From Pseudomonadota bacterium (GTDB lineage Bacteria; Pseudomonadota; Alphaproteobacteria; Reyranellales; Reyranellaceae), in assembly GCA_018242505.1 (NCBI GenBank), contig JAFEBU010000024.1:1-36522 (forward strand): a stretch of DNA of 36,522 nt. Direction: 5' to 3'. Below the pieces are notes generated by a model, which saw only the letters and a list, made by a program, of their open reading frames with translations, made no database searches and was not told the DNA's origin. Position 1 is the stretch's first letter; each line of letters opens with the position of its first letter. The translations under genes were made by a program, and so were the position numbers. Positions 23,486 to 31,397 of this stretch are shown here, piece by piece.

Positions 23486-24337
23486 CTAATTGAGCTTTTG
23501 TACCGGGCACTGAGCCTTGGACCGAATGATTGTCTGGGCCAGTGGGTCAGACACGGCAACCTGCAAGAACTGCTTGGGCACTGGCACGTAGCCGCTCGGT
23601 GTGCCGCCCTTGCATTCATCGCTTTCCATCCAGCCAGCGTGCACGAGGATCGATCCGCGGTCTGGACGAGGATCTGGAACAAACACTTGCGACACTTTTT
23701 CACCTTCGATCCGCGGTAGCGCAAGAATTCGCCATTGAAAACGCCTAACAGGTACGGCCTCCCCATTGCGCATTGCTTCTAGGATACGGTCGCGTACCGG
23801 TGCCAGAGCCGGGTTCCGCACGCCCTCTTCCGCCAACGTTCGATAGCAGTCAGTGAGGAGCAAATAGAACGGCGCAAGATTTGGAGAATAGCCGACATAC
23901 GCGGTTTTGCGATTTGCAAAGGCCTTGGCAACTTCCTCGATCCCGGCACTTGCCCCGCCCATGGGGACAAGGCTGCGCCGATCGAAGGGACATACTGGCA
24001 GCCCCAGACCTGCAAAGAATATTGCCGCATCTATCCCGGCCGTTGGCTCGAATGCATCAACGGGCACTGCATCCTTCCTCACCCTCTGAAAAGATCGAAT
24101 AAACAGAGGGTCGTCCAAAGTTTGCAGCGTCCGCCGAAGGCCATCTGCATCTGCCAAGGGGTTCTCGGTGAGCACTGTTTCAAGGATGGCCTGCCGCCGT
24201 ACCTTCGTCATTGCCTCGTGGGGCAGCTCGCTCAGGTGCTGGACGCCATACTCTCGAAGCAGTTCGTTCAGGCGAGGCGTCGCGCGTTTCAACAAAGACG
24301 CGGTCACATCGCTCAGGGAGTCTCGTTCAGAAGACAT
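23486..24337 (-). CDS. Hypothetical protein, second gene of a minus-strand pair
   Basis: A 283-residue protein with no family I can name. The N-terminal 100 residues are helical and charged (LLKRATPRLNELLREYGVQH, with VRRQAILETVLTENPL). The middle has a glycine-rich segment (FFAGLGLPVCPFDRRSLVPM). A C-terminal half has mixed beta strands (RFQWRILALPRIEGEKVSQV). The start at ATG 24337 is 25 bases after the preceding gene's stop. The open frame extends further to 24538 through the upstream gene, but that part is its shadow. The two genes are probably co-transcribed. Confidence 0.6.
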   Translation of the reverse strand: MSSERDSLSDVTASLLKRATPRLNELLREYGVQHLSELPHEAMTKVRRQAILETVLTENPLADADGLRRTLQTLDDPLFIRSFQRVRKDAVPVDAFEPTAGIDAAIFFAGLGLPVCPFDRRSLVPMGGASAGIEEVAKAFANRKTAYVGYSPNLAPFYLLLTDCYRTLAEEGVRNPALAPVRDRILEAMRNGEAVPVRRFQWRILALPRIEGEKVSQVFVPDPRPDRGSILVHAGWMESDECKGGTPSGYVPVPKQFLQVAVSDPLAQTIIRSKAQCPVQKLN

Positions 24338-24362
24338 TTGTTGGCCGTGTTTCGAGGATGGA

Positions 24363-24611
24363 CTACGCGCTTGTCTCTCCAAGTCTGTGCTCGAGTTCGC
24401 GCAGGTACGCAATGAATGCGCGAAGCTGCGCTTTGTTCGCGGCAATAGGATATCCAGCAATTCCTGATCGCAGTACATCGTGGTGGTCAACCCAGACAAG
24501 GCCATTGCCGTCCCGAAGATAGGCCTCGTAGTCGCCAAGTGACATGGCCTTCATTGTGCGGATATCCGCGGCCTCAATTTCCATCGTTGTTTTGTACGTA
24601 CTGAAGGGCAT
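24363..24611 (-). CDS. Small hypothetical protein, first gene of a minus-strand pair
   Basis: An 82-residue protein starting at ATG 24611 with AGAGGA about 11 bases upstream. The sequence is acidic and helical with a central strand (EAYLRDGNGLVWVDHHDVLR) and a C-terminal helix (KAQLRAFIAYLRELEHRLGE). No domain is recognised. It precedes the 283-residue gene by 25 bases in the same direction, so they may act together. Confidence 0.55.
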   Translation of the reverse strand: MPFSTYKTTMEIEAADIRTMKAMSLGDYEAYLRDGNGLVWVDHHDVLRSGIAGYPIAANKAQLRAFIAYLRELEHRLGETSA

Positions 24612-24778
24612 TCCAGTTTCATCCTCTTAATGGCCAGTCCTTATACTATGGAAGGTTGTGGACCTTTGGGCGCATCCGGCTATCGCCGGACCGGGCTCTA
24701 CTCGGCCCTGGCGGGCCTCACGAAGCCACCCGCGGTGTCTTCGCCGCTCGGCAACGATCCCTCGCGCGTGGTGATCAG

Positions 24779-25560
24779 CTAACCTTTGAGCTTACTAAGC
24801 GCTTCGGCTTGCTTTCGCGTGCGTCCCGCCGCTTGGTTCTGAAAGTTCTCGATTTTCAGGCGGGCGAAGCCAGCGGGATCCTTTTCGCAGTGATAGTAGT
24901 AGTGATCCATCTTGCGCTGCTTCTCCGCTTTTGCCTGCTCCCACGGTGATGGTTTTGAATTTCGCCACAGCCGGAAGCCTGCTCGTCCTGCCTTCCAGAG
25001 GCCGAATATCAGCGCTACCAGGCCAAGCCACTCCGGACCGAAATACTGAAAAAGCGCAATACCGGCTGGAATGACCGCGAGCCAACCGAACAGGATTGCC
25101 TTGAGGTAACGGTTCTGGCGTCTGCGTTCATTTACGTATGCGTCCGCGTTTGCCTTTACCTGAGCGTCCGTCTTGTACGGAACGTCCTTGTAGATCGTTC
25201 GTAAGTCCGGCTGTGACTGGTTCGCTTTCAAAAACGCGTCCAGATCAGTGTGCCGCCACGAATGAGTGATTTCCCCTGCCGGCGTCTGCCATCCAACGAG
25301 AAATGACTCCCCTTCGTCCTTCGGCCTAAGCCGTCTCTCCTGGACATCCCAGGCCGACACCATGATCGGGACGCCGTAACGCTTCACCCATGCAGCCAAC
25401 TCTTCAAGCATGGCGGCGGCAACGGCGGTGCTGTCCATCGCTCGGGTGAACACGAGATTCATCGTTGCGAAAGGAATATCCATGGACGGCGGCGAATACT
25501 CCACGAAGTATCCCTCCCGCGGTTCTTTGATGTCTTCGAAATAGAGCGGCTCATCCCGGC
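24779..25560 (-). pseudogene. Two-TM membrane protein gene, 5' end cut at a junction
   Basis: The frame encodes a soluble N-terminal region (GYFVEYSPPSMDIPFATMNL, then VPIMVSAWDVQERRL), a linker helix and two membrane segments (AILFGWLAVIPAGIALFQYF and LGLVALIFGLWKAG), with a basic tail. Near 25560 the coding-like sequence stops exactly where a 5'-truncated DUF2493 gene begins on the other strand. Beyond that point the open frame is merely antisense to DUF2493. No start codon with a ribosome binding site is present at the new 5' end; an internal ATG (MDIPFATMNL) could still allow a shorter product. I do not recognise the family. Confidence 0.6.
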
Positions 25561-25827
25561 ATGGTCCTGCTGCATGGTGGTTCACCGACCGGCGCCGAGC
25601 GCATTGCCGCTCGCTGGGCCGACACTCGCAAGGTGACGCACATCCCATTCAAGCCGGATTGGACCCGTCATGCCAAGGCCGCGCCCTTCAAGCGTAATGA
25701 CCAGATCCTCGAGGTCCTGCCGATCGGTGTCATCGTGTTCCCGGGTTCCGGCATCCAGGAGAACCTCGCCGACAAGGCACGCAAGCTCGGCATTCCCGTG
25801 TGGCGTTTCGGTTCAGGTGGCGCGTAG
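25561..25827 (+). pseudogene. DUF2493 (SLOG-type) protein gene, 5'-truncated
   Basis: An 88-residue frame carrying only the C-terminal nucleotide-binding domain of the element-borne DUF2493 protein, which normally has about 300 residues. Visible are VLLHGGSPTGAERIAARWAD, FKPDWTRHAKAAPFKRND and GVIVFPGSGIQENLADKARK, then the usual WRFGSGGA ending. The first half of the SLOG fold (with its own strand and TGG loop) and the long N-terminal extension are missing. The break coincides with the truncated end of the membrane protein gene on the other strand, so a rearrangement joined the two. An ATG (25561) is present by chance of the natural sequence. Confidence 0.8.
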
Positions 25828-25834
25828 CGCCACC
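25816..25834 (+). terminator. Hairpin overlapping the DUF2493 stop codon
   Basis: A perfect 8-bp hairpin, GGTGGCGC (25816-25823) with GCGCCACC (25827-25834), contains the TAG stop and is followed by TTCTCCTC. The tail is only moderately T-rich. Confidence 0.45.
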
Positions 25835-25965
25835 TTCTCCTCGCCCACGGGGACTAGCCGGACCTCTGAGAGCAAGAGGTAGGCCGGCAGCGGGTGAGCC
25901 GCTGGGTCTTCAGAGAGAGCGGGCCAGCGGTTCGCCCCTTCCTGCTCTCCGGATCGTGATCCCCC

Positions 25966-26646
25966 ATGTCTGCATCACCTTTACCTTCTGGATCCGCGTC
26001 GCCGCACCGAGGTCTGGTCGTGAACGGCAGCTTCCCTGTTCTGCCGTCGACAGAGACTACGGAGCAGGACTTGCTCGCCGGATTGCTGACTTCATCGCAA
26101 GGCGCCGCGTGCGGCTCTGCCCTCTTGCAGCACTTTCCCAGCATCGGCCATGTCATCACAGCCGAAGCGGCGCAGCTTCGCGCCTTCGGATTGTCAGGCC
26201 GTGACATCGCCGCGTTTCGCTTAGTTCGGGAGGTCGCGTGCCGCATGGCCAGAGCCGAGGTGCGCAGCCGTCCCGTCCTCAGCAACTGGCAGGCGCTGAT
26301 CGCCTACCTGCAGACGGCAATGGCCTACGACCAAATCGAGCAATTCCGCATCCTGTTTCTTGATACCAAGAACAATCTTATCGCCGACGAGGTGCAGCAG
26401 CGCGGCACGGTAAATCACACACCCGTTTATCCGCGCGAGGTGCTGAAGCGTGCCTTGGTCCTAAGCGCTGCGGCACTCATCGCCGTCCATAATCATCCCA
26501 GTGGCGATCCCAAACCGTCCCGGGCCGACATCGAGATGACGCGTGAATTGAAGGCAGCCGCCAAGGCTCTGGAGATCAAGCTGCACGACCATGTCGTGAT
26601 TGGGCATGGAACCCATGCCTCCTTCCGGTCGCTTGGACTACTCTAG
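25966..26646 (+). CDS. radC: RadC-family JAB/MPN-domain protein
   Basis: A 226-residue RadC-type protein. A helix-hairpin-helix-like N-terminal region (LLQHFPSIGHVITAEAAQLR) is followed by the MPN/JAMM fold: a glutamate in ADEVQQRGTVNHTPVYPREV and the metal motif HNHPSGDPKPSRAD (His175, His177, Ser185, Asp188) are complete, so a metal-dependent hydrolase is possible. Element-borne RadC paralogues are common at the edges of integrative elements; despite the name, a role in DNA repair is not established. It starts at ATG 25966 with no clear ribosome binding site, 138 bases after the truncated DUF2493 gene. Confidence 0.9.
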   Translation: MSASPLPSGSASPHRGLVVNGSFPVLPSTETTEQDLLAGLLTSSQGAACGSALLQHFPSIGHVITAEAAQLRAFGLSGRDIAAFRLVREVACRMARAEVRSRPVLSNWQALIAYLQTAMAYDQIEQFRILFLDTKNNLIADEVQQRGTVNHTPVYPREVLKRALVLSAAALIAVHNHPSGDPKPSRADIEMTRELKAAAKALEIKLHDHVVIGHGTHASFRSLGLL

Positions 26647-26762
26647 ACTCAGGCAGCAATTACGCCCTGATCCGCCGCCCGAGACATGCCGGGAGGCATC
26701 CTCGCACTGAATCGAAAAACAAGCCGCTTCCGCCTACTTCATGAGCTTCGAAACGCTTGGAT

Positions 26763-26796
26763 CTTTGTTGACCGACACTGGATCGGTCTACACTCC
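26763..26796 (+). promoter_or_regulatory. Operator-like palindrome and promoter of the D-2-hydroxyacid dehydrogenase gene
   Basis: GACCGA (26770-26775) and TCGGTC (26783-26788) form a perfect 6-bp palindrome with a 7-base centre, extendable to GTTGACCGA/TCGGTCTAC with one mismatch. It covers a possible -35 (TTGTTG or TTGACC) and -10 (TACACT). The shape fits a TetR-type operator. No such regulator gene is adjacent in the window. Confidence 0.5.
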
Positions 26797-26825
26797 GTCT
26801 GCCCCTGTAAATGGAGGTAGCTGCC

Positions 26826-27809
26826 ATGACCACCAGGAATTCATTCAAGTTCGTCATGCTTCCGCCGCAGACCGACACGACTCGCCAATGGGCCCGGCGG
26901 TTGGCGGAAGCGGTGCCGGAGGTCCGCGTGGTCGTTGCCGAGGATGCCGACACCGCCTCGCGCGAGATCGTCGATGCCGAAGCCGCGTTTGGCTGGCTCG
27001 GCAAGGAGCTGCTGCCCAAGGCCACGAACCTGCGCTGGCTACAGGCTCCCATGGCGGCACCGCCGGCCGGCTACTTCTACCCTGAGCTGGTCGCCCATCG
27101 TGCGGTCGCGACGAATTTCCGCGAGATCTACAACGACACGATCGGCGCCCACATCCTGGCCTTCGTGCTGGCCTTTGCCCGCGGCCTGCACGTGTTCATT
27201 CCCCAGCAGCTACGCCGAGAATGGAAGAAGAGCCCGTTGGAGACCGGTGATGTCGTGCATTTGCCCGAGGCGACGGCCCTGATTGTCGGTGTCGGCGGCA
27301 TCGGTGCTGAGGCTGCGCGCCTGCTCGCGGCTTTCGGTGTGACCGTTCTGGCAACCGATGCGCGCCGCACGGCGGCGCCAGATGGGGTCGCCGAGCTGCA
27401 TCGGCCGGAGGCGCTGGATGACCTGCTGCCGCGCGCGGATTTCGTCATCCTGACGGTGCCGCATACGCCAGCAACCGAAGGCTTCTTCAACCGTGCTCGC
27501 TTCCAGCGGATGAAGCGGACGGCGTTCTTCATCAACGTCGGTCGCGGCATGACGACCATGCTGGACGACCTGGTCGCGGCGCTGCAGGCGGGCGAGATCG
27601 CTGGTGCCGCGCTCGACGTCTATGAGATCGAGCCGCTGCCGACCGCGCACCCGCTCTGGACATTGCCCAACGTGCTGCTCACGCCGCACATGGCGGGACA
27701 CGGACCCTACCTCGACGATCGTCGGTTCGAGATCATGGCGGACAACTGCCGCGCCTTCGCCGCCGGTCAGCCGCTGCGTAATCAGGTCGATAAGGCGTCC
27801 TGGTTCTGA
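26826..27809 (+). CDS. D-isomer-specific 2-hydroxyacid dehydrogenase
   Basis: A 327-residue NAD(P)-dependent oxidoreductase that interconverts 2-oxoacids and D-2-hydroxyacids. The substrate domain halves flank a Rossmann fold with VGVGGIGAEAARLLAAFG. The dinucleotide loop is followed by ILTVPHTPATEGFFN, the catalytic arginine in FINVGRG, the glutamate in ALDVYEIEPLP and the histidine in LTPHMAGH. The ATG at 26826 has GGAGG 8 bases upstream. A palindromic operator and promoter precede it. It stands alone on this strand; the next gene is a decayed moeA read toward it. The substrate cannot be told from sequence. Confidence 0.9.
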   Translation: MTTRNSFKFVMLPPQTDTTRQWARRLAEAVPEVRVVVAEDADTASREIVDAEAAFGWLGKELLPKATNLRWLQAPMAAPPAGYFYPELVAHRAVATNFREIYNDTIGAHILAFVLAFARGLHVFIPQQLRREWKKSPLETGDVVHLPEATALIVGVGGIGAEAARLLAAFGVTVLATDARRTAAPDGVAELHRPEALDDLLPRADFVILTVPHTPATEGFFNRARFQRMKRTAFFINVGRGMTTMLDDLVAALQAGEIAGAALDVYEIEPLPTAHPLWTLPNVLLTPHMAGHGPYLDDRRFEIMADNCRAFAAGQPLRNQVDKASWF

Positions 27810-27888
27810 AGGAAGACGAATCATGCCGCAAAGACTTGAGGAGAAACGCTGCATGCGCGGGTTGATCGTCCGCGCTGGCGCCACCGTG

Positions 27889-29145
27889 TCAGGTTGAGAA
27901 CTCCGCGCGAAACGCGTGAAAAGGCACCGGCTCGCCCTCTGCAATGTCACCGTGCTCCATGCCGATCTCGACAAACCGTCGGACAGGACCACTGGGTTGA
28001 GGCGCGCTACCCCGGCGGACCGCATGAGCGTAACTCGAACTCGACCGTCGTTCGTCCTCCCTGCGATGCGAGCCGGCACGAACTCGGTTCGACCGGCGCG
28101 ATGGACCATCGGCTCGGCTGCATAGGTCAAGTGTCCTCGTGGACGGCACGCTGTCGTGCCGGCCTGCAAGGAGAGCAACGGACAAAAAGCATGAAGTTGA
28201 CCAGGGCGGCGACTGGGTTGCCCGGGAGGCCGATGATGGGTACCGCTCCGATTCTGCCGAACAGAAGCGGCTTGCCCGGCTTGAGCGCGAGCTTCAAGGT
28301 CCGTGCTGTGCCGCCCGCATCGGCAATCGCTGCGGCAACATGGTCCGCATCGCTTCCCAAGAAGCCTCCGGAGCTGACGACGACATCGACCCTCGCGGCT
28401 GCATCACGGAGCACTTCAGGTTGTCTCGCTGTATGCCGAGATCGACGGCCTCGACAGACGCAGCCTCGATCAGCGCATGCAGCATGGGGCCATTGACGTC
28501 GTAAATCCCTCCCGGCTGCAGGTGTTCTCCCGATGGCACCAGCTCGCCCCCAACTGAAAGCAACGCCACGCGAACTCGGCGCCTGGTCTGCAGCTCGCGG
28601 ATTCCAGACGCAGCCAGGATTGCGAGATGCCGCGCATCAAGCCGCTCGCCTCGCCTGAGGATGACGGCTCCGCTCGGCACATCCTCTCCTCCCTGGCGCC
28701 GAATATTGCCGCCCTGCGACACGGCCTTAAGAACCCGTACCCCGCCGCCCGAGACAACGCAGCTTTCCTCGGGCACGACCGCCTCGACATTTCCGGGAAT
28801 CGGCGCCCCGGTCAGCAATCGGACGGCATGTCCTTGCTGGATTGTATCGATGGCAAACGAGCCCGCAAACACATGGCCACTCACACCCAGGTCGAACGGT
28901 GCCGCCCGCATGAGGTCCACGGCGCAGAGGCCGAAACCGTCCATCGCGGCGTGGTCGAAGCGTGGAAGTGGAGCTTGCGCGACGACATCGCGCGCCGCCA
29001 CTCGGCCGATGCTTGATGCCGGTGTCCTCAGCTCCATTCCTTCGACGGTGGTCGCAAGGCTGGCAATCTGGGCAAACGCCTCATCGATGGTCGTCAGGGG
29101 CCTGCGGCCGGCGTCTCCTTTCGCAAGTGGATAGACCGATACCAT
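27889..29145 (-). pseudogene. moeA: moeA, molybdopterin molybdenumtransferase, three frameshifts
   Basis: Frames on the minus strand together spell a full MoeA protein. Frame one (ATG at 29145) has LPRFDHAAMDGFGL, RLLTGAPIPGNVEAVVP, and GIYDVNGPMLHALI. Near 28415 the frame shifts to VVVSSGGFLGSDADHV, LKPGKPLLFGRIG and IIGLPGNPVAALVNFMLF. Near 28185 it shifts to GHLTYAAEPMVHRAGRTEFV (domain IV). Near 27972 it shifts again to VEIGMEHGDIAEGEPVPFHA and a TGA at 27889. Intact MoeA inserts molybdenum into molybdopterin. Each break is explained by one or two bases. Either it is a dead gene or the sequence here is error-prone. Confidence 0.85.
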
Positions 29146-29554
29146 AGGCGCTGGTTACCATCGGTCGATCGTCATATCCATATGAATACGACGACATGAA
29201 TCAGTCACGGCCGGGCCGATGATCGATTGACCCGATCGATCGCTAGATAAACGGAGATTGGAAGGCGATGAGAGCTATTTCGGCTTGCCCTTAGTCATCG
29301 GTGGTGACTGGAAAAGCGCCAACGGGAAAACTTGGCCTCAATCCGGCGGACAACGCAGTCCTCGACATCTTTTCCCATGCGATCTTTCCCTGAGGAGACT
29401 TCCTTATCAAGAATGTCAGATCTTCGCCGCGCTCGAGCAAGGCTCGCTGCGCGAGCAAACCGTCGCCGAGGCGATGAAGCGCCTTGCACCGTTGTAGGTC
29501 CGGACGATGATAGGCCGTCCGTCGCCCATGGGACGGGCGGATGAAGGAAGCTGG
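29146..29554. other. Gene-poor stretch between moeA and the sulfoxide reductase gene
   Basis: An open frame at 29258-29497 exists, but its composition and lack of a recognisable domain or ribosome binding site do not support a gene. Two frames show short protein-like pieces (for example YQECQIFAALEQGSLREQ), which may be remnants. A small palindrome, CATAT-CC-ATATG, lies at 29173-29184 upstream of moeA and could belong to its promoter. Confidence 0.3.
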
Positions 29555-30046
29555 ATGTTCGAGACGCACACCATCGACAATGTCGCCAAGCCCGCGTTCT
29601 ATCGCGAGCTCTGCCGCCAGCTCGACGCACTGCTGCAGGGCGCGCGCGACCCGATTGCCAATTCGGCCAACACTTCGGCATTACTCTTTCACCTCATGCC
29701 GCAGCTCAACTGGGCCGGCTTCTATTTCCTGCACAGCAGCGAGCTCGTCCTTGGCCCGTTCCAGGGCAAGCCGGCCTGCGTGCGGATCGCGGTCGGGCAG
29801 GGCGTGTGCGGCTCCGCCGTCGCGCGGCGGCAATCGATTGTCGTCGCCGACGTTCACGCTTTTCCCGGGTATATCGCCTGTGACGCAGCTTCGCGATCGG
29901 AGCTCGTGATGCCCTTGAAAGACCAAGACGCCATTCTCGGCGTCATCGATCTCGACAGCCCGCCTCCGGGCCGCTTCGACGATGACGACCGTGCGGGCAT
30001 CGAGCGCGTCGCCGCCCTCTACATGGCCTACAGCAGGCGTTCGTAG
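29555..30046 (+). CDS. Free methionine-(R)-sulfoxide reductase (GAF domain)
   Basis: A 163-residue GAF-fold enzyme that reduces free methionine-R-sulfoxide using thiol chemistry. Family landmarks are LNWAGFYFLH, LVLGPFQGKPACVRIAVGQG, CGSAVARRQSIVVADVHAFP and GYIACDAASRSELVMPL. The three catalytic-type cysteines are Cys75, Cys85 and Cys109, with the same spacing (10 and 24) as Cys84, Cys94 and Cys118 of the E. coli enzyme. The ATG at 29555 has AAGGA 7-12 bases upstream. The 3' end overlaps the convergent M24 peptidase gene by 19 bases. Confidence 0.93.
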   Translation: MFETHTIDNVAKPAFYRELCRQLDALLQGARDPIANSANTSALLFHLMPQLNWAGFYFLHSSELVLGPFQGKPACVRIAVGQGVCGSAVARRQSIVVADVHAFPGYIACDAASRSELVMPLKDQDAILGVIDLDSPPPGRFDDDDRAGIERVAALYMAYSRRS

Positions 30047-30732
30047 AAACCGCCATAGGTACCCGCCGTGTCGACCAGATGGACTTCCAGGATCCAGTGG
30101 CGCGCTTGGCCTAGCCCGTCCGGCTCGCGCATCGGGCGTGGATTGCGCGGGCTGATCCGGTTCAATTCCTTGTCGCCCGGCAGCCGCGCGTGGGGGAATT
30201 CGCCGACGACGTGGCCGGCGATCGAGCCGCCGAATCGCCAGCCCGCATCAGCCGCCTGGCGGCAGACGAACGCATAGAGCTCCGCGCCGGTGATGCCGGC
30301 TGTCGCGTGGAAGTGAGCCTGGCCGATCCCGAAGATGCGCTCGAGGTCGGCGATCAGCCGCGCCTTGGCGGGATCGTCGCCCATGAGGTAGGTGCGGCCG
30401 ACGTCGCCCTCCCATTCCCCGAAGACCGGACCCAGACCGACATAGACCGTGTCATGCTCGCCGATCGTGCGGACCGGTGGATTGTCGACGGCCGTGGTGA
30501 GCGTGTTGGACCCGGCGCGGACGATGCGCTTGTGCCAGTGCTTCTCGACCCCGAACCGCTCCTTCGCGAGATTATAGATGTCGTCCTCGATATCTCGCTC
30601 GCGGCGCCCGGGCGTGACGAGGCCGGCCGTCTCGATCGCCTCGAACAACGCGACGGCGCGCTGCTCGGCCGCGACCAGAGATGAGCGGCGTCGCTCCTCA
30701 AACGTATCCCGCTCCGACATGATCGTGCTCAT
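30028..30732 (-). CDS. M24-family metallopeptidase-like protein, one metal ligand replaced
   Basis: A 234-residue pita-bread-fold protein of the M24 family (Xaa-Pro aminopeptidase/creatinase-like) without the usual N-terminal domain. Conserved parts are WHKRIVRAGSNTL, VFGEWEGDVGRTYLMGDDP (Asp110 ligand), GSIAGHVVGEFPHAR (histidine), ILEVHLVD (glutamate) and the terminal GGFYERLL (glutamate). The strand before Asp110, which should read V-D-L-G with the first metal aspartate, reads VYVGLGP, so this ligand is Gly99. One base change would account for it. The protein may be inactive or use a single metal. It is convergent with the sulfoxide reductase gene. Confidence 0.82.
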   Translation of the reverse strand: MSTIMSERDTFEERRRSSLVAAEQRAVALFEAIETAGLVTPGRRERDIEDDIYNLAKERFGVEKHWHKRIVRAGSNTLTTAVDNPPVRTIGEHDTVYVGLGPVFGEWEGDVGRTYLMGDDPAKARLIADLERIFGIGQAHFHATAGITGAELYAFVCRQAADAGWRFGGSIAGHVVGEFPHARLPGDKELNRISPRNPRPMREPDGLGQARHWILEVHLVDTAGTYGGFYERLL

Positions 30733-30787
30733 TGGCGAATTCTAGACCGCGCGGAGCGCTATACCCAATGGGATATGACGTTGCGGC

Positions 30788-31135
30788 CTAGGCGGCAGAG
30801 CCGAGTTCCTCTGATATCCAGACAATGAAGGAACGGGCGGCCTTGGAGGCGGCGCGTTCGGAGGCCGGAATGGCCGCAAGTCCTTCGGCGAACGGCGCGA
30901 AGCCGCAAGGCGCCACGAGCTTCGACGTCGCGATATCGTCGGCCACCATGCGCCGCTCGACTAGGGCGACGCCCAGGCCGGCCAGCGCTGCCTCGATGCA
31001 GAGATGAGTGTGGGGGAAGCGCAGTTCCGACTCGTATCCCACTGCGAACCCGGTGATCTCTTGCCACAAGGTCCAGGCCCTCGAGGTGAACTCGTGATCG
31101 ATCCGGGTGCGGAAGGACAGGCGACGCGGACTGCG
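30788..31135 (-). pseudogene. LysR-type regulator, C-terminal fragment
   Basis: The minus strand encodes only the end of a LysR substrate-binding domain: [20 protein letters not shown], then HTHLCIEAALAGLGVALVER, LVAPCGFAPFAEGLAA and a C-terminal FIVWISEELG. The pattern resembles GcvA-type regulators. The HTH and first two thirds of the protein are missing. The upstream break is at about 31135, where an aldehyde dehydrogenase tail begins on the opposite strand. Confidence 0.75.
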
Positions 31136-31137
31136 GT

Positions 31138-31326
31138 ATTGCCAACGTCAATATCGGCACATCCGGCGCCGAGATCGGTGGTGCCTTTGGTGGTGAGAAG
31201 GAAACGAGAGGAGGACGCGAATCAGGTTCCGATGCCTGGAAGGCATACATGCGCCGCGCCACCAACACCATCAACTACTCAGATGCCTTGCCCCTGGCAC
31301 AGGGCGTCAGTTTCGATGTCGGTTAA
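31138..31326 (+). pseudogene. Aldehyde dehydrogenase, C-terminal fragment
   Basis: A 62-residue plus-strand frame ending in TAA at 31324-31326 reads [20 protein letters not shown], then [20 protein letters not shown] and [12 protein letters not shown]. This is the C-terminal end of an aldehyde dehydrogenase of the aminoadipate-semialdehyde dehydrogenase type. Everything before it is missing. It abuts the LysR fragment on the other strand, so this is a rearrangement joint. It is not the partner of the intact aldehyde dehydrogenase at 32515-33999, which has its own tail. Confidence 0.8.
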
Positions 31327-31397
31327 AGACGAACAAGTGCCTCCTCTCCCGAGTCTGCATTGAGCAGGCCCCGGGGAAGGGAACAGTTCTGTGCGTC

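Noticed and set aside
29258..29497. 79-codon plus-strand frame upstream of the sulfoxide reductase
   Set aside because: No ribosome binding site or domain; the protein-like pieces fall in more than one frame.
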